Assembly: GCF_001612555.1 (NCBI RefSeq) | Contig: NZ_CP015110.1 | Location: 62,001 to 126,000 of the forward strand | Reading direction: 5' to 3' | Origin: Acinetobacter sp. TGL-Y2 | GTDB taxonomy: Bacteria; Pseudomonadota; Gammaproteobacteria; Pseudomonadales; Moraxellaceae | Length of the DNA stretch: 64,000 bases | Shown: positions 1 through 8,720 of the stretch, piece by piece | Layout: each line of letters starts with the position of its first letter | How positions within the stretch are numbered: position 1 is the stretch's first letter | Notes under the pieces: generated by a model | Told to the model about the DNA's origin: nothing | Database searches by the model: none | The model's input: only the letters and a program-made list of their open reading frames with translations | Position numbers and translations under genes: made by a program

Positions 1-66
1 GCACAGGTTTGTTCTGATACTGAAGGCAAGCAATGCAGTAGCTTATATTTGATTAAGCAAAAATAA
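1..66 (+). CDS. 3' end of an unidentified gene (partial)
   Basis: The first 21 codons of the window form an open frame ending in TAA (C-terminal residues ...SLYLIKQK), followed 14 bases later by a strong terminator. The short tail contains two cysteines. The start lies outside the window, so the family cannot be named. The frame is inferred from the stop codon and the terminator position. Confidence 0.5.
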   Translation, partial: AQVCSDTEGKQCSSLYLIKQK

Positions 67-80
67 GTACTGATTTTAAA

Positions 81-106
81 ATGGCCTCTTCGGAGGCCAT
101 TTTTTT
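81..106 (+). terminator. Rho-independent terminator
   Basis: An 8-bp perfect stem (ATGGCCTC/GAGGCCAT) closes a TTCG tetraloop and is followed by six T. It ends the transcript of the partial gene at the left edge. Confidence 0.9.
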
Positions 107-416
107 GGAAAGAGTCTTACTTATATAAATTAAATTTATATAAAATTTAAAAAAGATTCATGAAAGTTTTGTATTGCAAGGCTTCATATCAGTTTATAGT
201 GGTTTTATGCTAAGTGAACTCTTTTAACCCTGCTTTAATTACAGTTGAGTGAGCTAACATACCGAAAACGGCTGAAAAGATGCAGTGATTAACCGTTGCA
301 CAAAAAGCTGTAATAATAGGGCTGATCATTTAACTGATTTAGATTTATATTTCAGTCACACTAAGCCAGAATGAATACTGATTCATATCAAGCTCAACTT
401 AAGTTGGAAATAAAAA

Positions 417-2246
417 ATGCCTGACTATCGTTCAAAAACATCGACACACGGAAGAAATATGGCTGGCGCACGCGGATTATGGCGTGCAACAGGAATGAAA
501 GATGAAGATTTCGGTAAGCCGATTATTGCGGTAGTCAATTCATTTACGCAATTTGTTCCAGGCCACGTCCATTTAAAAGATTTGGGTCAACTGGTTGCAC
601 GTCAAATTGAAGCATCGGGCGGTGTGGCGAAAGAATTTAATACCATTGCAGTCGATGACGGCATCGCGATGGGACATGACGGCATGCTGTATTCATTGCC
701 TTCACGTGACCTGATTGCAGATTCGGTTGAATACATGGTCAATGCCCACTGTGCGGATGCGATGGTGTGTATCTCGAACTGTGACAAAATCACGCCGGGC
801 ATGCTCATGGCTGCAATGCGCCTGAATATTCCTGTGGTCTTTGTTTCAGGCGGACCTATGGAAGCGGGTAAAATCAAGATTCGTGGCAATGAACATGCCA
901 TTGATCTTGTGGATGCGATGGTGGTTGCAGCGGACGATAGTTTCACTGATGAAGAAGTGGCAGCCTATGAGCGTTCAGCATGTCCAACCTGTGGTTCATG
1001 TTCAGGCATGTTCACTGCAAACTCGATGAACTGCTTAACCGAAGCTTTGGGTTTATCTTTACCGGGCAATGGTTCAACACTTGCAACACATGCCAACCGT
1101 CAAAAATTATTTGAACGCGCGGGCCAACTGATTGTTGAAATCACCAAGCGTCATTATGAGCAAGATGATTACAGTCTCTTACCGCGTTCAATTGCGAGCA
1201 AAGCAGCGTTTGAAAATGCCATGACCCTTGATGTTTCAATGGGCGGTTCAACCAACACCGTACTGCATTTATTGGCGGCAGCGCATGAAGCTGAAGTCGA
1301 TTTTACCATGACCGATATTGATCGTTTGTCTCGTAACGTACCTGTGCTGTGTAAGGTTGCGCCTGCAAAACAAGACGTACATATGGAAGACGTACATCGT
1401 GCTGGCGGTATTATGTCAATCCTTGGCGAACTTGATCGTGCGGGATTACTCGATACATCTGTACCGACTGTGCATGAAAAAACTTTAAAAGATGCGCTAG
1501 ATAAATGGGATATCATTCGTACTGAAGATCCAGACGTATATCAATTCTTCCGTTCAGCACCGGGTGGTGTACCCACTCAAACTGCATTCTCACAAAATCG
1601 TTATTATCAAAGTTTAGATGGTAACCGTGAATCAGGCGTGATTCGTAATGCAGCCAATGCCTTCTCTCAAGACGGCGGTTTGGCTGTACTGTATGGCAAT
1701 ATTGCACTGGATGGCTGTATTGTAAAAACAGCAGGTGTGGATGATTCAATCTTGAAATTTAATGGTACCGCGCGCGTCTTTGAAAGCCAAGATGCTGCTG
1801 TAGAAAGTATCTTAAATGGTGGAATTACCGCAGGTGATGTCGTTGTGATTCGCTACGAAGGTCCACGTGGTGGTCCAGGTATGCAAGAAATGTTGTATCC
1901 AACCAGTTACTTAAAATCAAAAGGTTTAGGTAAAGACTGCGCCTTGTTAACTGATGGTCGATTCTCGGGCGGTTCATCAGGTCTATCCATTGGTCACGTG
2001 TCTCCAGAAGCAGCTGAAGGTGGTGCAATTGGTTTGGTTGAGGAAGGTGATCGTATCGAAATTGATATTCCAAACCGTACCATTCATTTGGCAGTCGAAG
2101 ATGCCGTCATGGCAGAACGCCGTGCCATTCAAGAAGCCAAAGGTTGGCAGCCTGCTGAAACACGTCCACGTAAAGTATCTAAAGCACTTAAAGCTTATGC
2201 AATGCATACCACTAGTGCATCTAAAGGTGCGGTACGTGAACTTTAA
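417..2246 (+). CDS. ilvD: Dihydroxy-acid dehydratase IlvD
   Basis: Cytoplasmic iron-sulfur enzyme that converts 2,3-dihydroxy-3-methylbutanoate and 2,3-dihydroxy-3-methylpentanoate to the 2-oxo acids of valine and isoleucine synthesis. The 609-residue length is normal for the IlvD/Edd family. Cluster cysteines are visible in CISNCDK and in [11 protein letters not shown]; the GRFSGGSSG segment near the C terminus is also typical. GGAAA lies upstream of the ATG at a usable distance. It stands alone between two terminators, so it is probably monocistronic. The 310-base leader upstream is AT-rich and shows no recognisable attenuator. Confidence 0.97.
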   Translation: MPDYRSKTSTHGRNMAGARGLWRATGMKDEDFGKPIIAVVNSFTQFVPGHVHLKDLGQLVARQIEASGGVAKEFNTIAVDDGIAMGHDGMLYSLPSRDLIADSVEYMVNAHCADAMVCISNCDKITPGMLMAAMRLNIPVVFVSGGPMEAGKIKIRGNEHAIDLVDAMVVAADDSFTDEEVAAYERSACPTCGSCSGMFTANSMNCLTEALGLSLPGNGSTLATHANRQKLFERAGQLIVEITKRHYEQDDYSLLPRSIASKAAFENAMTLDVSMGGSTNTVLHLLAAAHEAEVDFTMTDIDRLSRNVPVLCKVAPAKQDVHMEDVHRAGGIMSILGELDRAGLLDTSVPTVHEKTLKDALDKWDIIRTEDPDVYQFFRSAPGGVPTQTAFSQNRYYQSLDGNRESGVIRNAANAFSQDGGLAVLYGNIALDGCIVKTAGVDDSILKFNGTARVFESQDAAVESILNGGITAGDVVVIRYEGPRGGPGMQEMLYPTSYLKSKGLGKDCALLTDGRFSGGSSGLSIGHVSPEAAEGGAIGLVEEGDRIEIDIPNRTIHLAVEDAVMAERRAIQEAKGWQPAETRPRKVSKALKAYAMHTTSASKGAVREL

Positions 2247-2273
2247 GATCAGGTCTGTTTAAGTTATCTGAAG

Positions 2274-2302
2274 AAAGCATCCATCCATTGGATGCTTTTT
2301 TT
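2274..2302 (+). terminator. Terminator of ilvD
   Basis: A 9-bp stem (AAAGCATCC/GGATGCTTT) with a 7-base loop runs into a T tract, 28 bases after the ilvD stop. Confidence 0.88.
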
Positions 2303-2521
2303 GATATTGCAAAAATAGCGATATCAATCATTTGATCGATTCTTTGACTTTATATTGAAGTTTAGATTGATGTTAAACATTGAACATTTGGTCTTGAATT
2401 GTTATAAGTTTTGCATAGGTTTTCTATTTTTTACATTTATATTTGGAGCGATGAATAATCTTCAGAATCACTCAAACTGAATGAATGGTTCGCTCAAAGT
2501 TTATTTTTCGAGGCTAATCTC

Positions 2522-3856
2522 ATGTCACTGCTACGCCGTTGGTTTGATCCCATCCGGTCGCGTTGGTTTTATCAAAAACCCAACCGCCAAACGCTGTTAT
2601 CGACAGAACAGGGATTGACCATCTACCTGCGTTTAGATGATGTCTATAGTTATTTGGCCGTGCAACAGTTGGCACAGCTCGACGAAATTTTAAGTGATGA
2701 GATTAAACCGCTTAAAGTGGTGGTGTCTGATGTCGCAGCTGAAGCACCGAATGGAATGAGCGCGGATGAATGGCGTGACTATAGCTTAAGAGATGCACAA
2801 ATTTTGGCCTACCAACATCGTTTTGGTTTTGACAATGAAAAGCCGGAATTACCCAGTGCAGAAGCTATACAACAAGCCGAAACCATTTTAAAAAATACCC
2901 CCCTTTCGGGTCAGAATTTTCTGTATTTACTCGAAGATGTATTTCATATGCTGTGGCAACAACAATATGGCAAATTACGCACCTTATTTGTCATGGCCAG
3001 TCAGCATCAAACTGTAAAAGCGCGTGTTGAGCGAAAGTTTGAACATACACCAGTATTGGCCAGCTATTTTGAAATAGGCGATCGTAAATACCATGCCGTG
3101 GATGATTTGCTGCGATTAACCCGCCGTTTGAAACAACAAAAATTATTAACCGACAATCCCATTTTTTTAATCAATCATATTGAATGGCGTGAGCACTTAA
3201 TGAATGATGCTGAGGAACTCAGCGAAATTCAGGCCATGAGTCCAGAGCTGGATTTGTATATTGCTTTAGAAGATCCGATCAGTTGGTTGTTACTTGCCTA
3301 TATCAAAGAAGAACTGGCGGATTATTACGATATTGAATTGAATGTCTATCCCTTAAGTTATCAGGGGCGTGATCAATTCGATTGGAGTTTGGCAACCCGT
3401 TTATCCAAACGAACAGGGGTGGCCTTTACCCCATTTTGTAGACCGACTGCAGACAGCACACCTGATATTGCAAAGCTGTTTTATAGTGTGCCTGAAGAGC
3501 GCCGCGTCGATGCGATGTATACCTTGTTAGAAGCGGTTTGGAGTGCGGGCAAGGATCTATCCTATACCGCTCATTTTGAGCAATTAAAGCAAGAACTGAA
3601 TATCAGCCAGCTGACTGAAGAAGATATCGACAAGAAGCTTAAAGACAATGATTTACACTGTGAAATGAAGTCACAACCTGACTTTCCCGTGCTTGAACTC
3701 AGACTCGATGGTAAAAGTTATGTATTTAATAGTTTATATCGGGTCTGGATGATTGAAAGTATTTTCAGTAATGTGTTAGAACAAAAGTACAAAAGTGATA
3801 ATGACTTAGAGCATCAACATGCAGAATCTAGCGAAGATGAAGAAAGAGAAATGTGA
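2522..3856 (+). CDS. Tandem DSBA-like thioredoxin-fold protein, no CxxC
   Basis: The protein has 444 residues and no signal peptide. Two segments resemble the start of the DSBA/2-hydroxychromene-2-carboxylate isomerase fold: LTIYLRLDDVYSYLAVQQL near residue 32 and LDLYIALEDPISWLLLAYI near residue 243. This suggests two related halves. Neither half has a CxxC redox pair, so disulfide chemistry is unlikely; a glutathione-dependent isomerase-like or structural role is possible. The C terminus is acidic (SSEDEEREM). The 3' end overlaps the downstream chorismate mutase gene, so the two are probably cotranscribed. The family assignment rests on short motifs and the function is unknown. Confidence 0.75.
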   Translation: MSLLRRWFDPIRSRWFYQKPNRQTLLSTEQGLTIYLRLDDVYSYLAVQQLAQLDEILSDEIKPLKVVVSDVAAEAPNGMSADEWRDYSLRDAQILAYQHRFGFDNEKPELPSAEAIQQAETILKNTPLSGQNFLYLLEDVFHMLWQQQYGKLRTLFVMASQHQTVKARVERKFEHTPVLASYFEIGDRKYHAVDDLLRLTRRLKQQKLLTDNPIFLINHIEWREHLMNDAEELSEIQAMSPELDLYIALEDPISWLLLAYIKEELADYYDIELNVYPLSYQGRDQFDWSLATRLSKRTGVAFTPFCRPTADSTPDIAKLFYSVPEERRVDAMYTLLEAVWSAGKDLSYTAHFEQLKQELNISQLTEEDIDKKLKDNDLHCEMKSQPDFPVLELRLDGKSYVFNSLYRVWMIESIFSNVLEQKYKSDNDLEHQHAESSEDEEREM

Positions 3857-4124
3857 GTCACTTGTCCAAGCACGTGAAAAGATCGATTCAATTGACAGCG
3901 CCATGATTGAATTGATTGTACAGCGTCAGTTTTATGTGGATCAGGCGGTGCGTTTTAAAAGTAGTGTTCAAGACGTACAGTCACCAGAACGTGCCAATCA
4001 AGTCATTGCTAGGGTACGCGCAGAAGCAGCAGAGCAGGGCGTTAGTGCGGATTTGGTTGAAAAAATTTATCGGGAAATGATTCAACATTTTATTCAACGT
4101 GAATTAAAAGAGCTTCGCCCTTAA
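3819..4124 (+). CDS. Chorismate mutase, stand-alone AroQ type
   Basis: Small all-helical protein of about 100 residues of the chorismate mutase type II family, predicted to convert chorismate to prephenate. Visible family pattern: an N-terminal helix with REKIDSIDSAMIELIVQR, then FKSS, then the PER segment and a C-terminal helix ending REMIQHFIQREL. There is no signal peptide or fused dehydratase/dehydrogenase domain. The gene starts inside the end of the preceding gene. A second ATG six codons in (3837) is an equally credible start. Isochorismate-pyruvate lyase-like activity cannot be excluded. Confidence 0.82.
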   Translation: MQNLAKMKKEKCESLVQAREKIDSIDSAMIELIVQRQFYVDQAVRFKSSVQDVQSPERANQVIARVRAEAAEQGVSADLVEKIYREMIQHFIQRELKELRP

Positions 4125-4683
4125 AATGTATAGGATGCCATGACGTTTTGAGGATTGAATGCATTGCATTTTCAGCGCTTTCATATTTGATATGCGAAAG
4201 ATCAATGGATTTTTTTGCATCAATGGTTCTTTGAGCATGGTTTTAACGACCATGGCATACTGACTTTAAAGCACATATTTCCAAATGATATGTCCAATAA
4301 TAAAGCCGATCACGGAATAAAGCGTAATAATGAAGAATACAAAAGCAGCTTTATTTTTCTTTTTGAAATAATTCATCATATTCAATACGCCATATTCGAT
4401 TGTAACGAGATCAATATACTATCGCATGTTTGGCGCCAAAAGTAATCCTTCTCCATGACGGTTGTGCTGCTAAGCTTCATTCATGAAAGTGATCAATGCT
4501 TTGATATTTAGTCAAAATTTTAAAGATAAAATCTTGTAAGCCTTGGAAAATAGCGTTGTTCATAAGTCGTATTGCGAGTCTCAAGCATAGATTGAGGCTT
4601 GATCCTAAATTCAATGATATTTAAATCGACTGCCACGCTATACCATGTCGCTATATTTTTAGCACATATTTTAGAGAATTTAG
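4125..4683. other. Intergenic region, mostly without recognised content
   Basis: About 560 bases between the chorismate mutase gene and the TSUP permease gene. The only object with coding character is a 37-codon frame on the minus strand (4266-4379). The open plus-strand frame across the same stretch has low-complexity, non-protein-like composition and appears to be its shadow. No tRNA, repeat or clear terminator was seen. Confidence 0.5.
4266..4379 (-). CDS. Small single-span membrane protein (37 aa), hypothetical
   Basis: This frame encodes a Lys-rich head (MMNYFKKKNKA), one hydrophobic helix of about 22 residues rich in Phe and Ile, and a short tail ending WKYVL. That is the layout of small inner-membrane proteins with a cytoplasmic positive N terminus. 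Two ATG codons stand in tandem at the start and an in-frame TAG lies 15 codons upstream. The Shine-Dalgarno signal is weak. No function can be inferred; it may be a real microprotein or a chance frame. Confidence 0.45.
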   Translation of the reverse strand: MMNYFKKKNKAAFVFFIITLYSVIGFIIGHIIWKYVL

Positions 4684-5421
4684 ATGCTGCCTTTTGTTAT
4701 AGCGGTCTTTGCGATTGCGGGCATGATCAAGGGGACGATTGGACTGGGTCTGCCTGCAGTATCGATGGGCTTACTTAGTCTCGTGATCAGTCCATTTCAA
4801 GCGGCAACCTTATTAATTATTCCCTCAATGGTCACCAATATTTGGCAGCTCTTTGCAGAAGGTCATGTACTTAAACTGATTCGACGCTTTTGGGCATTAT
4901 TGCTGGGCATTGTGGTCGGTTCAATCTGGAGTATCTTTCCAGGCTTGGGGCAGGGTGAATTTCAAAGTGAAGCTTTATTGGGAGGCATGTTAGCGCTGTA
5001 TGGGCTGTATGGCCTATTTGCCAAAAGTATGCCCAATCTCGCTCCCCATGAAAAATACTTATCGCCTATCGTGGGCTATTTGGGGGGAGCACTCACTGTA
5101 GCGACAGGCGTGGTGGTGATTCCTGTGGTGCCTTATTTGCAGTCTTTACATTTAAAACGGGATGATTTGGTTCAGTCGTTGGGATTGGCCTTCACAGTAT
5201 CGACCCTGTGTTTAGCGGTATATCTACATTTAAACCCCGTGGACAATGTACCGATTGATTATGCTTTATCGCTTATTGCTTTAATTCCAGCGTTAGTCGG
5301 GATGTGGCTAGGCACCAAAATTCGCTACCGTATTTCGGAACAAAAATTTAGAAAAATTTTCTTTGCTGGATTGGTTATTTTTGGCAGTTATATGGTCGTG
5401 CATCAGTGGGGTTGGATTTAA
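4684..5421 (+). CDS. TSUP-family (TauE/SafE) membrane permease
   Basis: Protein of 245 residues, almost entirely hydrophobic, with roughly eight predicted membrane segments. The first segment carries the family-typical GMIKGTIGLGLPAV stretch, and the second half repeats the pattern (VGYLGGALTVATGVVVIPVVPYL). TSUP members move sulfite, sulfonates or other organic anions across the inner membrane; the substrate here is unknown. It converges on a LysR gene with only 7 bases between stop codons, so the two may influence each other by transcriptional read-through. Confidence 0.85.
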   Translation: MLPFVIAVFAIAGMIKGTIGLGLPAVSMGLLSLVISPFQAATLLIIPSMVTNIWQLFAEGHVLKLIRRFWALLLGIVVGSIWSIFPGLGQGEFQSEALLGGMLALYGLYGLFAKSMPNLAPHEKYLSPIVGYLGGALTVATGVVVIPVVPYLQSLHLKRDDLVQSLGLAFTVSTLCLAVYLHLNPVDNVPIDYALSLIALIPALVGMWLGTKIRYRISEQKFRKIFFAGLVIFGSYMVVHQWGWI

Positions 5422-5428
5422 TCCGCGC

Positions 5429-6352
5429 TCAATCCAAACTTAAGATGTCATGCTGTGAACGTAAAAATTGACTAAAATGCTGATAAGACACTGGCAATTG
5501 CTCAAAATCTTGTGCCGCCAACAGCAGCTTTCGATTCGCCCAAGCCCCTAAAAGTTCAATTTGCCTAAATGCATAATGTTCAGCTAAACGCCGTGCGGCA
5601 CGTTTTGGCATGATCGCAATGCCAACCCCACTGGCGACCACTTGAGCAATTGCAGCAAAATTGGGTAAACGTAAGCGATATTGAATCGCACAGCCGAGTT
5701 GTTTGGCCTGAGCTTCAATGGATTGTTGCAAAGAGTGATATGGCATCAGTCCGACAAAAGGATAGGACAAACACTCTGCCAAAGGGATTTGTGCTTTGCT
5801 CGTAAGGGCATGCGCTACAGGACATATCAGCACCAGCGGATCTTTTGAAAAATCCAAAGTTTGCAAATTTTTAGCATCAAAGAAGCTTGAAATGAGCCCC
5901 AATTGGGCTGTACCTTGTTGCAATGCCTGAATAATCTCTTGGGTTTCGGCTTCTCTAAGCTCGATTTGGGTATGCGGGTTTTCAACTAAATATTGCGGAA
6001 GTAGTAGTGGTAGGTACTCACTCTGCGCCGAAGAATTGCACCAGAGGGTCATTTCGATATGCGCGTGATCTAAGTGTTCAGAGCGGTTAGAAAAAGGCAA
6101 CATGGCCTGTTGCAGCTGCTGAACTTGTGTGAGTAAGCCTTCAGCATAGGTTGCAAAGGTCTGCCCAGCTAGAGTGAGTTTGACCCCAGAGGCATGCCGT
6201 GTGAACAATTGAACCTCAACGCTTTGCTCAATTTTCTTAATTCGTTCACTGGCGGCTTGTAATGAAATTGCAGAGCGCTGGGCACCTTTAGTCAAGCTGC
6301 CTGTGTCTACAATATTTAAAACCAGTTGTAGATCAAAAAAATCGAGGCGCAT
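5429..6352 (-). CDS. LysR-family transcriptional regulator
   Basis: N-terminal winged helix-turn-helix (FDLQLVLNIVDTGSLTKGAQ, then SERIKKIEQSVEVQLFTR) followed by a periplasmic-binding-like effector domain, about 307 residues in total. I chose the ATG giving MRLDFFDLQL because the HTH normally begins there; an ATG four codons upstream (6364) is possible. It converges with the TSUP permease and is not adjacent to an obvious divergent target, so its regulon and ligand are unknown. Confidence 0.9.
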   Translation of the reverse strand: MRLDFFDLQLVLNIVDTGSLTKGAQRSAISLQAASERIKKIEQSVEVQLFTRHASGVKLTLAGQTFATYAEGLLTQVQQLQQAMLPFSNRSEHLDHAHIEMTLWCNSSAQSEYLPLLLPQYLVENPHTQIELREAETQEIIQALQQGTAQLGLISSFFDAKNLQTLDFSKDPLVLICPVAHALTSKAQIPLAECLSYPFVGLMPYHSLQQSIEAQAKQLGCAIQYRLRLPNFAAIAQVVASGVGIAIMPKRAARRLAEHYAFRQIELLGAWANRKLLLAAQDFEQLPVSYQHFSQFLRSQHDILSLD

Positions 6353-6423
6353 CCGTATAGCCATATTCAGTTCAATATGATTCATCATACGCAAAAATGT
6401 ATGAAAACTGGTATTAGAAGCAT

Positions 6424-6446
6424 AAAAAAGCAGCCTTTCGGCTGCT
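6424..6446 (-). terminator. Terminator of the uracil permease gene
   Basis: A 7-bp stem (AGCAGCC/GGCTGCT) with a TTTC loop. Read on the minus strand it is followed by a run of T (six A on the plus strand), just past the permease stop. Confidence 0.8.
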
Positions 6447-6465
6447 ATAAAGTGAAATGATTTTT

Positions 6466-7779
6466 TTAAATATTATATTGGGCGTCTTTCTGATCAGCCA
6501 AACTAAAGAACCAGTTTAAAAACAGTGCTGCAAACGTTGCCGTACCAATACCACCCAAGTTGAAATCGCCCAATTGCATCGCAAAATCACCTGTTCCTAG
6601 AATAATGGTCACTGCTGCAATCATCAGATTTTTGTTTTGAGAAAAATCGACTTTGTTCTCAATCCAAATCTTGGCACCAGCAATGGTGATTAAACCGAAA
6701 ACCACAATCGATGCACCAGTTAAAATTGCGGTTGGAATGGTATGAATCACAGCACCAAATTTGGGTGACAGTCCCAAGAAAATTGCAAAAACACCCGCGA
6801 TGACGAAAATAATCGTCGAATACACACGGGTGACCGCCATCACCCCAATATTTTCACCATAAGTGGTCATACCCGGCGCACCCACACCACCCGCCAAAGT
6901 TGTAGCGATACCATCTGCAAAGAAGGCTTTACCAATATGCGGATCAAGGTTTTCACCGGTCATGGCACTGACTGCTTTTATGTGACCTAAGTTTTCAGCC
7001 ACTAAAATGAGAGCGATGGGCGCGATAATGAGCATGGCATTAACATCAAACACAGGCTGATGAAAATCAGGTACGCCAAACCATGCCGCTTGTTGCATAG
7101 GGACAAAATTAATTGGAACCCCATAACCCATGACGTTGGAGACGATGTAATAGGCCAAATAAGCCAACAATAAACCGACCAATAACAGCAGACGTTGCAA
7201 CAAGCCTTTGGTGAAGACTGCAATAGAACCCATACACAGAATGGTCACTAAGGCCATCCACATATTAAACGGGTTGCCCGCAACAGCTTTAACCGTGACA
7301 GGGGCAAGGTTTAAACCAATGATCATGACTACTGCGCCCGTAACCACAGGTGGCATGAGTTTTTCAATCCATTTTGTGCCGGTTGCCATGACCAAAAAGC
7401 CAAACAGCGCGTACAATACACCGCATGCGATAATCCCGCCAGCGGCCACGGCAATATTAGGGTTTAATCCCCCTGCGGCGGTATATCCCGTGGCTGCAAT
7501 CACCACCCCAATAAAAGCAAAACTTGAACCCAAATAGCTTGGAACTCGACCACCGGTCATCAAGAAGAACAAAATGGTACAAATACCCGACATTAAAATG
7601 GCAAGATTAGGATCAAACCCCATTAAAAATGGAGCCAGAACCGTTGCGCCAAACATGGCGAAAGCGTGCTGAATACCTAAAACAATACTTTGTGCGGGAG
7701 GGAGGTATTCGTTGGTGCCGACTGGACGTGCATCGATATTGCCTTCATACGGGCGCCATTTTGGAAACCAGTTGGACAT
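6466..7779 (-). CDS. uraA: Uracil/xanthine permease (NCS2 family, UraA-like)
   Basis: Inner-membrane nucleobase:proton symporter of about 437 residues with many hydrophobic spans. Typical NCS2 elements are QHAFAMFGATVLAPFLMG in the first span, the VAENLGHIKAV segment in the centre and GGVGAPGMTTYGENIGVMAVT after it, matching the conserved substrate-binding region of UraA-type carriers. The start at MSNWFPKWRPYEG is preferred to upstream in-frame codons because those add an unusual Lys/Met-rich extension. Uracil is the most likely substrate, xanthine or another pyrimidine less so. It is monocistronic with its own terminator. Confidence 0.88.
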   Translation of the reverse strand: MSNWFPKWRPYEGNIDARPVGTNEYLPPAQSIVLGIQHAFAMFGATVLAPFLMGFDPNLAILMSGICTILFFLMTGGRVPSYLGSSFAFIGVVIAATGYTAAGGLNPNIAVAAGGIIACGVLYALFGFLVMATGTKWIEKLMPPVVTGAVVMIIGLNLAPVTVKAVAGNPFNMWMALVTILCMGSIAVFTKGLLQRLLLLVGLLLAYLAYYIVSNVMGYGVPINFVPMQQAAWFGVPDFHQPVFDVNAMLIIAPIALILVAENLGHIKAVSAMTGENLDPHIGKAFFADGIATTLAGGVGAPGMTTYGENIGVMAVTRVYSTIIFVIAGVFAIFLGLSPKFGAVIHTIPTAILTGASIVVFGLITIAGAKIWIENKVDFSQNKNLMIAAVTIILGTGDFAMQLGDFNLGGIGTATFAALFLNWFFSLADQKDAQYNI

Positions 7780-8047
7780 AAAATGAGCACTCCAAAGATA
7801 AATTGTGCACATCATACGCTTCTTTTTCATTGATTTAAGCATGCGGTTTCAAAAATGTTAAAACTAATCCACTGACTTTTATTTTATTTTTACTACACGG
7901 TAAAAAATAAAAATTAAAAATGACGTATAATCATAGGATTAATTGATGAGCTTATCAGATATTTAAATAAATAATATGAAAACTCAAGTGATCGAAAATA
8001 ATGAATGGCTAAAATGGATTTCTAAATATGGGTGCAATTTAGCGGAC

Positions 8048-8551
8048 TTAAGCGATACAGATCTGATTGCGTCCGGCATTTTTTGCTTGATACAGCGCCT
8101 GATTAGCAACCAAAATTAAGCTGTGTTGATCAATGCCAATCTGGCTTGAACAACTCAGTCCAAAACTGGCAGTCAATTGAATGCTGTAATCTTGATAATT
8201 AAGCCGATGCTGTTCAATGGCGAGGCGACATCGTTCTAAAATCTGCTGTGCAACCTCTGTAGAGGTATCTTCAAAAATAATTAAAAACTCTTCACCGCCA
8301 AAACGCCCGACATGATCAGGTTGCATAGTATTGAGTCTCAGAAGTTGTGCGATATCGATCAGCACTTGGTCGCCTGCATCATGTCCATATTGATCATTAA
8401 TTTTTTTAAAATAATCGATATCGATGAGTGCGACACAGATGCTATGTTCGCTTGAAGCTCTATTATTTTGAATTTCATTGAAGCGGTTGGAAATCCCCCG
8501 ACGATTTAAAATTTGCGTTAAAGGATCAACCGTCATTAAATCACTAGGCAT
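8048..8551 (-). CDS. Sensorless GGDEF-domain diguanylate cyclase
   Basis: The 167 residues cover one GGDEF domain and nothing else. It has DPLTQILNRRG at the start, LIDIDYFKKINDQYGHDAGD for metal and substrate binding, and the active signature RFGGEEF at residues 83-89. Catalysis of c-di-GMP from GTP is therefore plausible. The inhibitory RxxD site normally found just upstream is M76-x-x-D79, so product inhibition through that site should be absent. An in-frame TAA lies four codons before the ATG and the ppc terminator is close behind, so no sensor or membrane domain is attached; it may be the surviving end of a longer gene. Confidence 0.85.
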   Translation of the reverse strand: MPSDLMTVDPLTQILNRRGISNRFNEIQNNRASSEHSICVALIDIDYFKKINDQYGHDAGDQVLIDIAQLLRLNTMQPDHVGRFGGEEFLIIFEDTSTEVAQQILERCRLAIEQHRLNYQDYSIQLTASFGLSCSSQIGIDQHSLILVANQALYQAKNAGRNQICIA

Positions 8552-8677
8552 TTTGAATAGTTAATCTTGATCAAAGGAGTAAATTTGATCACTTATAAAA
8601 TTGATAAAGAAGAATAAGATAAGGATGTTTATCGAATAACGATGAAGACGTACTCAGCCAAAGTCACGCATATTAAT

Positions 8678-8710
8678 AAAAAAAGAGGGAATATGCTCCC
8701 TCTTCTTTTT
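8678..8710 (-). terminator. Terminator of ppc
   Basis: An 11-bp stem (AAAAAGAGGGA with TCCCTCTTCTTTTT, one bulge) lies immediately past the ppc stop on the minus strand and is flanked by A/T tracts. Confidence 0.8.
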
Positions 8711-8720
8711 ATGGCGTAAA

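Noticed and set aside
4215..4445. 76-codon plus-strand frame in the gap before the TSUP permease
   Set aside because: Composition is not protein-like and it is antisense to the better 37-codon membrane-protein frame.
7976..8119. 47-codon plus-strand frame (begins MKTQVIENNEWLKW) preceded by a TATAAT
   Set aside because: Its second half is antisense to the end of the GGDEF gene, it lacks a good Shine-Dalgarno site and no family is recognised. It could be a fragment of a lost gene, but support is too thin for a feature.
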